From: Deltaproteobacteria bacterium
GTDB lineage: Bacteria; Desulfobacterota; GWC2-55-46
Assembly: GCA_016219015.1 (NCBI GenBank)
Contig: JACRCL010000016.1
Location: 149,317 to 213,316, forward strand
Reading direction: 5' to 3'
Length of the DNA stretch: 64,000 nt
The translations under genes and the position numbers were made by a program. This document shows, in pieces, positions 47,612 through 56,828 of the stretch. Every line of letters begins with the position of its first letter. Position 1 is the stretch's first letter. Under the pieces are notes generated by a model. It worked only from the letters and a program-made list of their open reading frames with translations, did not search any database and was not told the DNA's origin.

Positions 47612-48463
47612 TTATTTTTTCTTCTCGTCCTTTTTTTCGTCTTTCTTCTCATCCTTCTTTTCTTCCTTCTTCAGCTCGGGCGCGGGCTGCGAGTGGCACC
47701 TGAAGCAGTCGTCGAGCGGGAAGGCTACGTAGCCGTGGCACGCGCCGCAGTACTGCCCCGCCATTATCTTCATCATGTTCATCTCGGGGTTGCCGCCCTT
47801 CTTCTGGTTGAACGGCTTCGGGTGGCAGGCGGCGCATTCAAGGACCTGGGTATGCGCCTTATGCGGGAAGAGCACGTCCGGGGGAGCGGGCGTGAACTTT
47901 GTGACAGGTATTATGACGTCCATGTCGAGCGCGCTAAGCTCCCCCTTGCCGTCGAGATTAGCGGCGGGCTTTATCTTGTTATCTTTTACGGCAGCGGCCC
48001 AGTTCACCCCGTTCCCGTAGGTGTCTTTCGGCAGGTCTTTAAGCGCCTCGGCGAAATTGCTCCCCTTAACGCCCAGCCTGTAGGAGTGGCATTTTTCGCA
48101 TTCGGAGACACCGAAGGAGGCCTGCCCGTTATGGCACTTGCCGCAGAACTTCCCGCCTTCGATATCCGCCTGCTTTATGTCGGTCCCGCCCGCCTTCATC
48201 TGGAAGCCGAGGTCGGCATGGCAGACCTTGCACGAGTATTTGGCCCTGTGCGCCCAGTGGGGGAAAAGGACGGGCTTTACTGTTTTGGAGTCTTTCGTGT
48301 TCTTCTCCATTATGACCGTCCCGTAAGAGCCGGGCGGCTTTATCCTCCTGAACTCAGGCCCCGTGACGTCGCCCTGGGCAAAGGCCCATGTCGGCGCCAG
48401 GAAAAGCCCCGCCGAGACGACAATCGACGTCAGGAGCAATATGGCTTTTTTGTTTCTTTTCAC
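47612..48463 (-). CDS. Multiheme c-type cytochrome (6 CxxCH; cytochrome c3/c7-like), K/E-rich C-terminal tail
   Basis: CKVCH, CGKCH, CEKCH, CAACH, CGACH, CFRCH; tail KKEEKKDEKKDEKKDEKKDEKKK. Confidence 0.92.
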   Translation of the reverse strand: MKRNKKAILLLTSIVVSAGLFLAPTWAFAQGDVTGPEFRRIKPPGSYGTVIMEKNTKDSKTVKPVLFPHWAHRAKYSCKVCHADLGFQMKAGGTDIKQADIEGGKFCGKCHNGQASFGVSECEKCHSYRLGVKGSNFAEALKDLPKDTYGNGVNWAAAVKDNKIKPAANLDGKGELSALDMDVIIPVTKFTPAPPDVLFPHKAHTQVLECAACHPKPFNQKKGGNPEMNMMKIMAGQYCGACHGYVAFPLDDCFRCHSQPAPELKKEEKKDEKKDEKKDEKKK

Positions 48464-48496
48464 TTTGGAACCTCCGTCTTTGAAAATGCGTAGCTG

Positions 48497-48522
48497 GCGC
48501 TCCCCGCTTTCGCGGGGAGCGC
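48497..48522. terminator. Strong GC hairpin between two cytochrome genes (no clear U-tract)
   Basis: GCGCTCCCCGCTTTCGCGGGGAGCGC. Confidence 0.45.
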
Positions 48523-48588
48523 GCGTATAGGAATCGTCAACGCCTTACATCCCAAGGCCCGCCGCGATAGCGCAAGGGGCCTTCAGGC

Positions 48589-49026
48589 TTAATACCCCGC
48601 GTGGCAGAGGACGCACAGCCTCAGGTATTCGACCCTGAGCATCATCGGGTGCTTTGACCCGTGCGGTGCGTGGCAGGTATAGCATACTATCTGCCCCTGC
48701 GGCGACAGCGGCAGCGTCGGCGGCAGTTTTATCCGCGGCACCGTGCCCAGCGGATGCTTTGCCACCGGGTGGTTCTCGATATTGCCGTGGTGGCACTTTA
48801 CGCACGTGGTGACCGGGTCGAATATCAAAAGCGGCGTACTGCCCCTGTGGCAGGCGCCGCACATGGTCTTATCCCTGAAATCATGCGGGTTGACTATAAC
48901 TGTGCCGTTCTCGCCGCGCGCCGTCCATGCCGCCGGCCCCAGGAGGATGGCTATCGCAAGCGCGGTCACGGCGAGCAGACCCCGCGCGCGCCTGCCGGCA
49001 AGATCGGAGAAAAGGCGCTCTGTCAT
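48589..49026 (-). CDS. Tetraheme c-type cytochrome (c3-like)
   Basis: CGACH, CVKCH, CYTCH, CVLCH; N-terminal signal/anchor. Confidence 0.9.
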   Translation of the reverse strand: MTERLFSDLAGRRARGLLAVTALAIAILLGPAAWTARGENGTVIVNPHDFRDKTMCGACHRGSTPLLIFDPVTTCVKCHHGNIENHPVAKHPLGTVPRIKLPPTLPLSPQGQIVCYTCHAPHGSKHPMMLRVEYLRLCVLCHAGY

Positions 49027-49066
49027 TTCAGTTCCGGCCGTACCGGCCGTCCGCTTTTGTACGGCA

Positions 49067-51304
49067 CTAATTGGCGCAAGACGAGACCGTGTTGCAGTCG
49101 TAGTTGGCCGTATTGCCGTTAGTGAAGTTGGTAAAGTTATTGTTGCATACCTTGTCGGTCCCCGGCGTAACGCTCCTGAAGAAGAGCTGCGTGTTCGCGA
49201 AAGTTGTCGGCCTTATATACGACTCCACGCACGCGCCGTTCATGAGCCTGTACCCGAGCGGGTCGGAGCCGACCTGTGAGCCGGCCGCGGCGTTCGACCC
49301 GTGGATGCCCTGCATGACGTTGTTCGTCGAGTCGTAGGCCCCGCCGTGGCACGTAAGGCAGAGTATGCCGAACTTGTTCCCGTTATTGCCGGTATTGGTC
49401 CCGGCGGTGTAGAAAGGAGAGCTCAGGCCGAGCCCGTCCACCGGGTGCGTTACCCTCGAGAAGTTCGCGTTCGGCCCCAGGTAGCCCTCGTCGCCGTACA
49501 CGTCGCGCCTGTGGCAGTTGTAGCAGTAGTTCTGGGGCGAGCCCACGCCGGTCTCGTTCCTGCGGAGCACCCATTTGTCGTTGGACCCGTGCGGGCCCTG
49601 TGGGTCGGACGCGGTGCTCGACCCGTGGCAGTCGGTGCAGGTGCCCGTGGAGTTATGCGCCACGTTGTAGAAGCCGGTCCTGTCCCCCCCGGGCAGGTCG
49701 ACGTACCTGAAGGTGTTCGTAAGCCCCAGGCTGTTGGCCGGCCAGTTGGGGTTCGCGGCCACGGGCGGCCGGTTCTGCCCCTGGGCGAATACGGGATGGT
49801 ACGCCATGTTGTTTATGTTGAAGTCGGTGGTCACGTCGGACTCGAAGACCGGGGTGTTGTCGGCGTTGCCCGAAGGCACGCTCGGCGGGGTCATGCCGTA
49901 CGCGTAGTACGAATGGCACTTCACGCACAGGTACCCTTCGAGGTTGTCGGACCCGGGGGTAAGCGAATTGAAGTCCACGGCCAGATACGTGGTGGACGCG
50001 TTCCCGGCCGGGGCCCACGGGTTCGGCTTCGCGCCCCAGCTGCCGAGCACGTTAGCGCCTATAATGTTGCCGTTGACGCCCCCGACCACATGGTTGCCGG
50101 TCATGGACGCGTGCGAGTTGTGGCAGTCCGCGCACTCGGCGTGCCTGTTCGTGCCGAGGTTCGAAGCGCTCTCCCTCGCGGGCTCTCCGGGCAGCTGCCT
50201 TGAGGGGGTATGGAGCCCGAAGGTCCCCTTCACGTCGTGCTTGTACATGTAGTTGAAGAGCGAGTCCATGTCCTTGGCCGCGACGTTCCCGTTATGGCAG
50301 TTGAGGCACGTCCATTCCTCGTCCTCCACGAGCATGGTGGAGGGGTTAGTGCCCTTAAGAAGGCTCTTCCCGGCCGCCCCGTTGTGCGAGCGGTGGCAGG
50401 CGAGGCAGCTCTGCATCATCGGCGTGTCGTCGGTGAAACCGGCGGCGCCCATGTCCTCATGCCACGGGTTTATCCCGGCCTGGTTCCATGTGGCCCCCGA
50501 GGTCTTGTGGACCGAGGGGTTCGTGGCCCAGTACCTCTTGTCGTGGCACGCCGAGCAGAGGTTGCCGTTGTCGAGCGAGGCGACGAGGAACTTCTGGTTG
50601 GCCGTGCCGTGCGGGTCATGGCAGCTCGTGCACTGGACCTTGTTCGACGAGTCGAGCTTCACCTCGGCGGGCAGGCTCATGCTGTCCTTTATCTCCGGGT
50701 TCTGGCTCGAAAGCGAGTAATCGAACGAGATGGGATGGTCGTCCCTCAGGTCGGTCCCTATGAATGCCGTGGAGGCGGTCGTCAGCTTCCCGGCCGTGAC
50801 GCCGGGGCCCGCGACGGTAAGCGCGCCTTCCAGCCCCTTGCCCGGCATATTGAGGAGCGAACCTATGGCGATAGTGCCGTCATGGCAGGACAGGCATAGT
50901 TTTGACGAGCCGGTAGGCTGGCCGAGGGCCGGCGAGTTGGGGCTGAGCGTCGCGGCAAGGGTCTGGCTCTCGTAGACGTTGTACGTGGAGCCCTGGTCCT
51001 GCTTGTTCCATACGGGCCCCGAGGGGTTTGAGTTGTGGGGCGTATGGCAGAATACGCATATCTCCGTGGAGTCCGAGCTCTTTATGGCGGCCGTGGAGAG
51101 GGAGCTAAAGTTGTGCTTGGTGCCGGCGACGGTGGCCGAGGAGTTGGCGGCGGAGAAGATCATGTACCCGGCCCCTATCGAGGCGAGCCCCAGGGCCGAC
51201 GCCTTGAGGAGCCGCGCCTTGAGCGCGGGGCCTAAGATAAAAGAGCCCCTGCCTTTATTGCGCTCCTTGAGCCGGGAGATCATGTTCGGGAGAAAGGATT
51301 TCAT
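49067..51304 (-). CDS. Large multiheme c-type cytochrome, 11 CxxCH (745 aa)
   Basis: CVFCH, CLSCH, CTSCH, CSACH, CLACH, CLNCH, CADCH, CVKCH, CTDCH, CYNCH, CLTCH; hydrophobic N-terminal segment. Confidence 0.93.
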   Translation of the reverse strand: MKSFLPNMISRLKERNKGRGSFILGPALKARLLKASALGLASIGAGYMIFSAANSSATVAGTKHNFSSLSTAAIKSSDSTEICVFCHTPHNSNPSGPVWNKQDQGSTYNVYESQTLAATLSPNSPALGQPTGSSKLCLSCHDGTIAIGSLLNMPGKGLEGALTVAGPGVTAGKLTTASTAFIGTDLRDDHPISFDYSLSSQNPEIKDSMSLPAEVKLDSSNKVQCTSCHDPHGTANQKFLVASLDNGNLCSACHDKRYWATNPSVHKTSGATWNQAGINPWHEDMGAAGFTDDTPMMQSCLACHRSHNGAAGKSLLKGTNPSTMLVEDEEWTCLNCHNGNVAAKDMDSLFNYMYKHDVKGTFGLHTPSRQLPGEPARESASNLGTNRHAECADCHNSHASMTGNHVVGGVNGNIIGANVLGSWGAKPNPWAPAGNASTTYLAVDFNSLTPGSDNLEGYLCVKCHSYYAYGMTPPSVPSGNADNTPVFESDVTTDFNINNMAYHPVFAQGQNRPPVAANPNWPANSLGLTNTFRYVDLPGGDRTGFYNVAHNSTGTCTDCHGSSTASDPQGPHGSNDKWVLRRNETGVGSPQNYCYNCHRRDVYGDEGYLGPNANFSRVTHPVDGLGLSSPFYTAGTNTGNNGNKFGILCLTCHGGAYDSTNNVMQGIHGSNAAAGSQVGSDPLGYRLMNGACVESYIRPTTFANTQLFFRSVTPGTDKVCNNNFTNFTNGNTANYDCNTVSSCAN

Positions 51305-51344
51305 CTTAGCCCATCCTCAGCCTTTATTTTTTTCCAACGGCCAA

Positions 51345-52424
51345 TCAGCTGTGCCCGAGGTAATCGAATATCTGGATCCTCTTGTTGTAGGAGTCCGAGA
51401 CGTATATCTTGTCTCCCTGGTCGATGAACACCCCGCACGGCAGCCAGAACTTGCCGGCCTCCCTCCCGAGCGTCCCGAAGTTGAGGAGGAAGTTACCCTT
51501 TCTATCGAATATCTGCACCGTATCGAAGAGCGCGTCGGCCACGTAGACGTTGCCGTCCCTGTCCACGGATACTCCCTTGGGCCTGCCGAAGTCCCCGGTC
51601 CCGTCCCCCTGGTGGCCGAAAGCGGACTGGAACCTGCCGTCTTTGTCGAATATCTGGACCCTGTAGTTCATCGAGTCCGCCACATAGAGCTCGCCGTTAT
51701 TGTCGACGAAGATATCGACCGGGAAATTGAACTCGCCCGGCTTGTTGCCCAGGCCGCCGAAGGTCCTTAAGTGTTTTCCCTTGAGGTCGAACTCCTTTAT
51801 CTCGTGGACGCCGGTATCGACCACGTAGACGGTCTTTTCGCGCCTGTTTACGGCTATGCCGGTAGGCCTTTTAAAGCCGTTTATGCTGAAAAGGAGCTTC
51901 CCTTTGGGGTTGAAGACGAATACCTTCGCGTAAAGGGAGTCCGTCACATATATGTTGTCCTCGGCGTCCACTGCCGCGGCTATGGGGGAGTCGAGGTTCT
52001 CGTCCCCGATACTTTCGATATAGAAGTATTTGTTCTTTTTCGCGTCGAAGACGTGGACCCTCTTGAGGGCGGTATCCACGACTATGACCCTGCCCGTGGA
52101 ATCCGCCGTGATGCCGTAAGGCTTCACTATCTCGTCGGACCTCGGCCCGAGGAAGAAGTCGGACAATTTCCTGAAAAACCCCCTGTTCGCGCCGATGTCC
52201 TCGGGCTTCTCTATGGTCCTTGAAAAGGATATCCTTGCCGGCTCAGGGGGCGGGGGCCATATGAGCTGCCTCTGCGGCGTCTGTTCCTCGTCCCTGACGG
52301 CCGAAGGCGCGCATCCCGCAACCGAGAGCAGCAAGATGATGAGAGCGGCGGCGCCCAGCCTGAGGGAGAGTCCGGCGCCCGCGCCGGAGGGCGAGTGGAA
52401 TATTTCGCGGAAGGTCTTTCGCAT
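51345..52424 (-). CDS. NHL-repeat (6-bladed propeller) lipoprotein
   Basis: Lipobox LLSVAGCAPS; repeated GPRGIAVD/VYVADSxNxRVQIFDxxG-type units. Confidence 0.9.
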   Translation of the reverse strand: MRKTFREIFHSPSGAGAGLSLRLGAAALIILLLSVAGCAPSAVRDEEQTPQRQLIWPPPPEPARISFSRTIEKPEDIGANRGFFRKLSDFFLGPRSDEIVKPYGITADSTGRVIVVDTALKRVHVFDAKKNKYFYIESIGDENLDSPIAAAVDAEDNIYVTDSLYAKVFVFNPKGKLLFSINGFKRPTGIAVNRREKTVYVVDTGVHEIKEFDLKGKHLRTFGGLGNKPGEFNFPVDIFVDNNGELYVADSMNYRVQIFDKDGRFQSAFGHQGDGTGDFGRPKGVSVDRDGNVYVADALFDTVQIFDRKGNFLLNFGTLGREAGKFWLPCGVFIDQGDKIYVSDSYNKRIQIFDYLGHS

Positions 52425-52483
52425 TACCCACCTCTGAAAGGCAAGGGACGATTGTGCGGCAAGAGGCCCGTCAAAGAGGCCTT

Positions 52484-52597
52484 GAATTCCCCGCGGCTTG
52501 CCGCGGGGAATCTTCGAGACATAAGGAAGATTACGTTCTCAATTCGCTCGCTAAATCCCGCTGCAAGCAGCGGGGGACGCGCCTGCTATGTGTTCAA
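52484..52597. repeat. Family C hairpin element
   Basis: GAATTCCCCGCGGCTTGCCGCGGGGAATCTTCGAGACATAAGGAAGATT...CTATGTGTTCAA. Confidence 0.72.
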
Positions 52598-52598
52598 G

Positions 52599-53198
52599 CT
52601 ACTTCCTGTGGCAATACGCGCAGATGTCCAACCCGGCTGACCGGAGCCTCAGGCTGTAATCGCCGCCCCAGTCGGCCCTGCCCGCGAGCAGGCCCCTTTC
52701 GTGCGGGTTATGGCAGGTGGCGCAGATTATCTTGCCCGTCTTGGGGTCGAGCGGCAAGATAGTCGGGATCTCCTTCAAGGTAAGCCTTATCGACGACAGC
52801 ATCTCCTTCGGCGGCGCCGTCAGGTGGTCGGGCGCCACAAAGCCGCTCATAGTCGCGCTTACGCCCTCAGTGCCGGGATGGACTATGACAAGGTGGCAGT
52901 TCCTGCATATCTTGTTCGGGTCTTCCTCGAAGCGGAGGCTGATGTCCTTTATGCTTTTTTCCTTCTTGATGTCAGGGACGCTGGTGTGGCATACGAGGCA
53001 GGTCGACCAGATGACCTCCCCTTCGTCGTTTATCTGGTTGTGGGGGTTTATCATCGAATCCAGCGCGTCCGGGCGCTCGTACGGGGGAGGGGGCGGCTCG
53101 ACGATAGCCCCCTGCTTGTCCGCGGAATGGGATATACCCGCCGTAAGCGTCAGGACGCCCGCTAAAAGGAGTGTTTTAATGAAGCGCTGGTTATTCAT
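52599..53198 (-). CDS. Tetraheme c-type cytochrome (c3-like)
   Basis: Signal peptide; CLVCH, CRNCH, CATCH, CAYCH. Confidence 0.9.
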   Translation of the reverse strand: MNNQRFIKTLLLAGVLTLTAGISHSADKQGAIVEPPPPPYERPDALDSMINPHNQINDEGEVIWSTCLVCHTSVPDIKKEKSIKDISLRFEEDPNKICRNCHLVIVHPGTEGVSATMSGFVAPDHLTAPPKEMLSSIRLTLKEIPTILPLDPKTGKIICATCHNPHERGLLAGRADWGGDYSLRLRSAGLDICAYCHRK

Positions 53199-53214
53199 TT
53201 AAGTACCTTCTTGA

Positions 53215-53356
53215 GGCTACCTCTAAAAATTGTTCTTTTTCCCGACCTCTGCGTCAGGACGAAAATAAAAATGCTCACATATGCACATATATGCTGCGCT
53301 TTTTATTTCCGCCCTTCCTTGACTTCAGAAAAAATTCCTAATTTTTAGAGACAGCC
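53215..53356. mobile_element. MITE-like imperfect palindrome, family A copy 5
   Basis: GGCTACCTCTAAAAATTGTTCTTTTTCCCG...AATTCCTAATTTTTAGAGACAGCC. Confidence 0.85.
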
Positions 53357-53385
53357 TTATAATAAGGATTCCGGTCCCGTTGACC

Positions 53386-54501
53386 TCAGGGCGCGAAGGC
53401 GTAGACCCCGCCGTCCTTCGAGCCTATGTACAGAGCGTTATCGAGCACCGCCGGCGAGGAGTGGACACCGCCGTCCGTCGTGAACCTCCACGCTATTGCG
53501 CCCGTCCTCGTATCGACCGCGTATACGTTGCCGTCCTCGCAGCCGACGTATAAAAACCCGTTGTTCGCGACTACGGGCGTCGAGTTTATCTCGCCCGGCA
53601 GCGTAAAGTCCGAGGTCTCGGCCCCGCCCACCCTGTTGTAGGACTTTATATGCCCGTTCTTGAAGGCGACGTATATTTTGTCCTTTGTGACGGCCGGGGC
53701 GGCGTATACCATCTCCTGCTCAAGGTTCTTCTTCCATGATATCTTGCCGGTCTGGGTGTTTACCGCGTAAAGGGTCCTGTTGAGCGATACTATGTAGAGC
53801 GTGCCCTCCCTCACCACGGGAGAAGAGTATATGGCGGAGTCGGTCCTTACCGACCAGTTCCGTCCGCCCGACTTCGCCTGGACGGAATATATGGACCCGT
53901 TCTTGCCGGCAGAGAATACGGAGCCGTCCGCGTACGCCGGAGAGGCGTAGACCCCGCTGTACTTTTCGTAATCCGTAAGTTTCATCTTCCAGACCCTCTT
54001 GCCGTCGCTCGCGGAGAGGGCGTAGAGGTAGAGGTCCTTTGAGGCGATAAAGACGTTGCCCTCGGCCACGACCGGGGAGGTGACTACGCTGCCTTCGGTG
54101 GCGTACTTCCAGACGAGCTTGCCCGTCCTGGCGTCCACGGCGTAGACGTTTTTGTCCTTCGAGCCGAAAAATACCGTATCGTTGGAAACCGCGGGCGTGG
54201 AGAAGACCTCCCCGTCGGTCTTGAAGGCCCAGAGCTCTGCCCCGGTGGAGGCGTCGAGCGCGTAGAGGCTCTTGTCGTAAGAGCCTATGTAGAGCTTATT
54301 TTTGGATATCGCCGGGGAGGAGTAGACCGGGCCTTTCGTGGAGAACTTCCACTTCAGGCTCAGCGGCGGCTGAGGCGCTTTCTCGGATATTGCCGTGTGG
54401 GCAGGGTTTTTGAGGAACATCGGCCAGTCTTCGGCCCGGAGACCGGGCGCGATAAACAGGCCTGAGAGCAATACGAAAGCTAATGCCGGGGCCCCTTTCA
54501 T
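53386..54501 (-). CDS. PQQ-like beta-propeller repeat protein (secreted)
   Basis: Signal peptide MKGAPALAFVLLSGLFIAPGLRAEDWPMF; repeated SSPAVSxxxVYxGSxDxxLYALDAxTGxxxW. Start trimmed from the ORF at 54621. Confidence 0.92.
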   Translation of the reverse strand: MKGAPALAFVLLSGLFIAPGLRAEDWPMFLKNPAHTAISEKAPQPPLSLKWKFSTKGPVYSSPAISKNKLYIGSYDKSLYALDASTGAELWAFKTDGEVFSTPAVSNDTVFFGSKDKNVYAVDARTGKLVWKYATEGSVVTSPVVAEGNVFIASKDLYLYALSASDGKRVWKMKLTDYEKYSGVYASPAYADGSVFSAGKNGSIYSVQAKSGGRNWSVRTDSAIYSSPVVREGTLYIVSLNRTLYAVNTQTGKISWKKNLEQEMVYAAPAVTKDKIYVAFKNGHIKSYNRVGGAETSDFTLPGEINSTPVVANNGFLYVGCEDGNVYAVDTRTGAIAWRFTTDGGVHSSPAVLDNALYIGSKDGGVYAFAP

Positions 54502-54571
54502 TATAATAGCCTCTTTGATGCTCGAACGGCGATGCACATTTCCTGAACGCATATTCCCTGCCATTTTTTTG

Positions 54572-55168
54572 TTAGACTTTGAACCCGGACAGCTCGCGCC
54601 GTACCGATTCCCTTGCTTCACCCAGTTCTTTTAACGCCTTGAGGGCGTCCGCCTTGCTTACCCTTCCTTCGATCGACGCCGACAGCTCCGCGCACCTGCC
54701 CTCGAGGCCTTCCACCGAGCCCTTTAAAGCCCTGAACCTTTTCTCCAATGACGCCGAGACTTTGTTGAAGGCCTTTGAAAGCCCGCCCGTGAAATCGTCC
54801 CCGAGCGTTCCGGTTAAGTCCCCGAGTCCAGCCCTCCGTATGGCCTTCCTGAAACTTACGAGCGGGACCTCCACCCTGCGGGTCAGGTAGTAGCCGAGGA
54901 CAGCGGAGGCGATGAGGATAACGGGCACCGTCACCGCGCCGAGCTGCCAGAGTATGGGGGCGGCGATCTCCGAGGTCGTCCTTATCTTTATATGGATTTT
55001 ATATAACTCCCGCGTGAGTTCCCTGTCAATTAAAAAATAGACGAACAGGAGGTTAAGTATGAAGCCGAGGAAAACGGCCAGGGAGAAGCCGATTATGAAC
55101 CTTGTCTGGAGGCCCTTGTTTATAAGGTAACGGCGCCTCCGGTAGCGGGGGAAGGATTCGTTCGTCAT
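54572..55168 (-). CDS. Two-TM HAMP-like membrane protein without an obvious output domain
   Basis: FIIGFSLAVFLGFILNLLFVYF...VPVILIASAVLGYYLTRRVEVPLVSFRKAIRRAGLGDLTG, then coiled coil. Confidence 0.75.
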   Translation of the reverse strand: MTNESFPRYRRRRYLINKGLQTRFIIGFSLAVFLGFILNLLFVYFLIDRELTRELYKIHIKIRTTSEIAAPILWQLGAVTVPVILIASAVLGYYLTRRVEVPLVSFRKAIRRAGLGDLTGTLGDDFTGGLSKAFNKVSASLEKRFRALKGSVEGLEGRCAELSASIEGRVSKADALKALKELGEARESVRRELSGFKV

Positions 55169-55180
55169 AAGCCCCTTAAG

Positions 55181-55297
55181 AGGTTGCTGAAAAAGCCCAA
55201 TCTGCTGCGTCGTCTTCAAAATTCGTCATTGCAGCGTACAAGTACGACTCGCTCCTTAGCTCTCGACTCCTTGCATCTTAGACTTTTTGAGCAGCCT
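55181..55297. repeat. Inverted-repeat element, family B copy
   Basis: AGGTTGCTGAAAAAGCCC...GACTTTTTGAGCAGCCT. Confidence 0.78.
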
Positions 55298-55435
55298 CTT
55301 CGAATTTTGAGTTTTTCAAAACTCTGGTTAAAGCTATCATATTTCAGAGCCTAATTCAACCGGTCTGATATTAATACATTGATATTAAGCATATATTAAA
55401 TCGGCATTAAATGTCTTTACTTTAGCCCGTCCCGC

Positions 55436-56233
55436 CTATTTGACGTGGCAGGCGAGGCAGAGGGCGCTCTTTTCGTTGGACATGACCAGCTCGCTGTGCT
55501 GTTTGGAGTAAGGGTTATGGCAGGTGCCGCAGCCCACGAGCCCGCCGAAGAGCTTCATCTGCGGCGGCAGCTCATTGATCGGCCTGTAGGCGCCCTTGTA
55601 CTTCATCCTCGTCTCGATGTAGGAAACTCCTATGGGGTGGCTTACCCCTATGTCGTTGCTGTTATGGAACAGCCCCTTCACCATCTTATTATCGACGATG
55701 GCGTCCCCGGCCGTGGCGGCGTCGTGGCACGACATGCATTTTATCGACAGGTCGTCGAGCGCGTTGCCGAGCTCGTTTATCTCGAACCTCGCGCCGGTAG
55801 TCTCGGATACGTGGGCCGTTCCTATCGAGGCCTTGTGCATCTCCTTTTCGAGATCGCTGTGGCACATGGTGCAAAAGCCCGGCCCCGACGCCTTCGACCT
55901 CAGGTGAGAGGTCCCGAACCCGTCGTCGTGGACGGGGTGGCAGGTGGCGCACGTGACCTCGCCCTTCCAGTCGAGGGGGAAGACCGCGGGCACGGACATC
56001 TTCGGCTTCACATCGACCGGGTGCGAGAGCTGCTTCTCGTCGGCGTGGCAGTCCAGGCACATGGCGCTTATGTCCTTCTTGAACGCCACCGGCTTTTCAT
56101 TCTCCTCGGGGACCGTGATGTGGCAGTCCAGGCACCTGTCCCGGAAGTCATGGTAGCTGTCCCATTGGGAGAGCGAATAGCCCGCGAAAGCGAGCAGGGC
56201 CAGCGCTATCAGGATAATGGTTTTTTTTATCAC
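55436..56233 (-). CDS. Heptaheme c-type cytochrome (7 CxxCH), probable GTG start
   Basis: CLDCH, CLDCH, CATCH, CTMCH, CMSCH, CGTCH, CLACH; VIKKTIILIALALLAFAGYS signal anchor. Confidence 0.9.
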   Translation of the reverse strand: MIKKTIILIALALLAFAGYSLSQWDSYHDFRDRCLDCHITVPEENEKPVAFKKDISAMCLDCHADEKQLSHPVDVKPKMSVPAVFPLDWKGEVTCATCHPVHDDGFGTSHLRSKASGPGFCTMCHSDLEKEMHKASIGTAHVSETTGARFEINELGNALDDLSIKCMSCHDAATAGDAIVDNKMVKGLFHNSNDIGVSHPIGVSYIETRMKYKGAYRPINELPPQMKLFGGLVGCGTCHNPYSKQHSELVMSNEKSALCLACHVK

Positions 56234-56237
56234 GTCT

Positions 56238-56828
56238 TTATCCGGTCTTAACGGCCGAGGCGTATTTTTTAAGCTCGGCTGCGGCGCGTCTGAGCGCCTG
56301 CATGGCGTCAAGGATCTCCTGCTCCGGCGTATCCTTCGCGTTTAGAAGGAGGGCCAGCCTCTCTTCGCACCTCCTGCACTCCTCAAGGGCGTCCACGGAC
56401 GTCCTTACGATGTGGTTCAGCGACCTGACCATCCCGTTTATCTCGTCAGCCAGCGACACGAGCTGGTCGTTGCCCCTGAACCGGGTATTGAGCGTCAGGT
56501 CCCCGGAGCTGATGACGTCGAGGTTTTTTTCGATGCGGTATATGGGCCCGGCTATCTTGTGCGAGAAGAGCATGGCGATGACGGCTATCGCGGCCGTGAC
56601 CACGGCGAGGATGAAGACCGAGTAGAAAGAGGCGAACATCAGCGTGAATATGTTTATCTTAAGGTTGTAGATAGTGTATATCGCGCTCCCGTATGACTCC
56701 CCCAGGCTCCTGGAAGTGAGGAAGTAGAGCGACAGCGTCACGGCGAGCACGCCCGCTATGGTCAGCAGGCATAGCTTGAGGCCGAACTTCAGCTTGAAAG
56801 ACCGTAGCACCAATCCGGGGTTTTTCAT
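56238..56828 (-). CDS. Two-TM HAMP-domain membrane protein without an output domain
   Basis: TM, then HKIAGPIYRIEKNLDVISSGDLTLNTRFRGNDQLVSLADEINGMVRSL. Confidence 0.82.
   Translation of the reverse strand: MKNPGLVLRSFKLKFGLKLCLLTIAGVLAVTLSLYFLTSRSLGESYGSAIYTIYNLKINIFTLMFASFYSVFILAVVTAAIAVIAMLFSHKIAGPIYRIEKNLDVISSGDLTLNTRFRGNDQLVSLADEINGMVRSLNHIVRTSVDALEECRRCEERLALLLNAKDTPEQEILDAMQALRRAAAELKKYASAVKTG

Noticed and set aside
49301-50203. 300-aa + strand ORF
   Set aside because: Antisense to the 11-heme cytochrome; Val/Arg/Gly/His-rich shadow translation.
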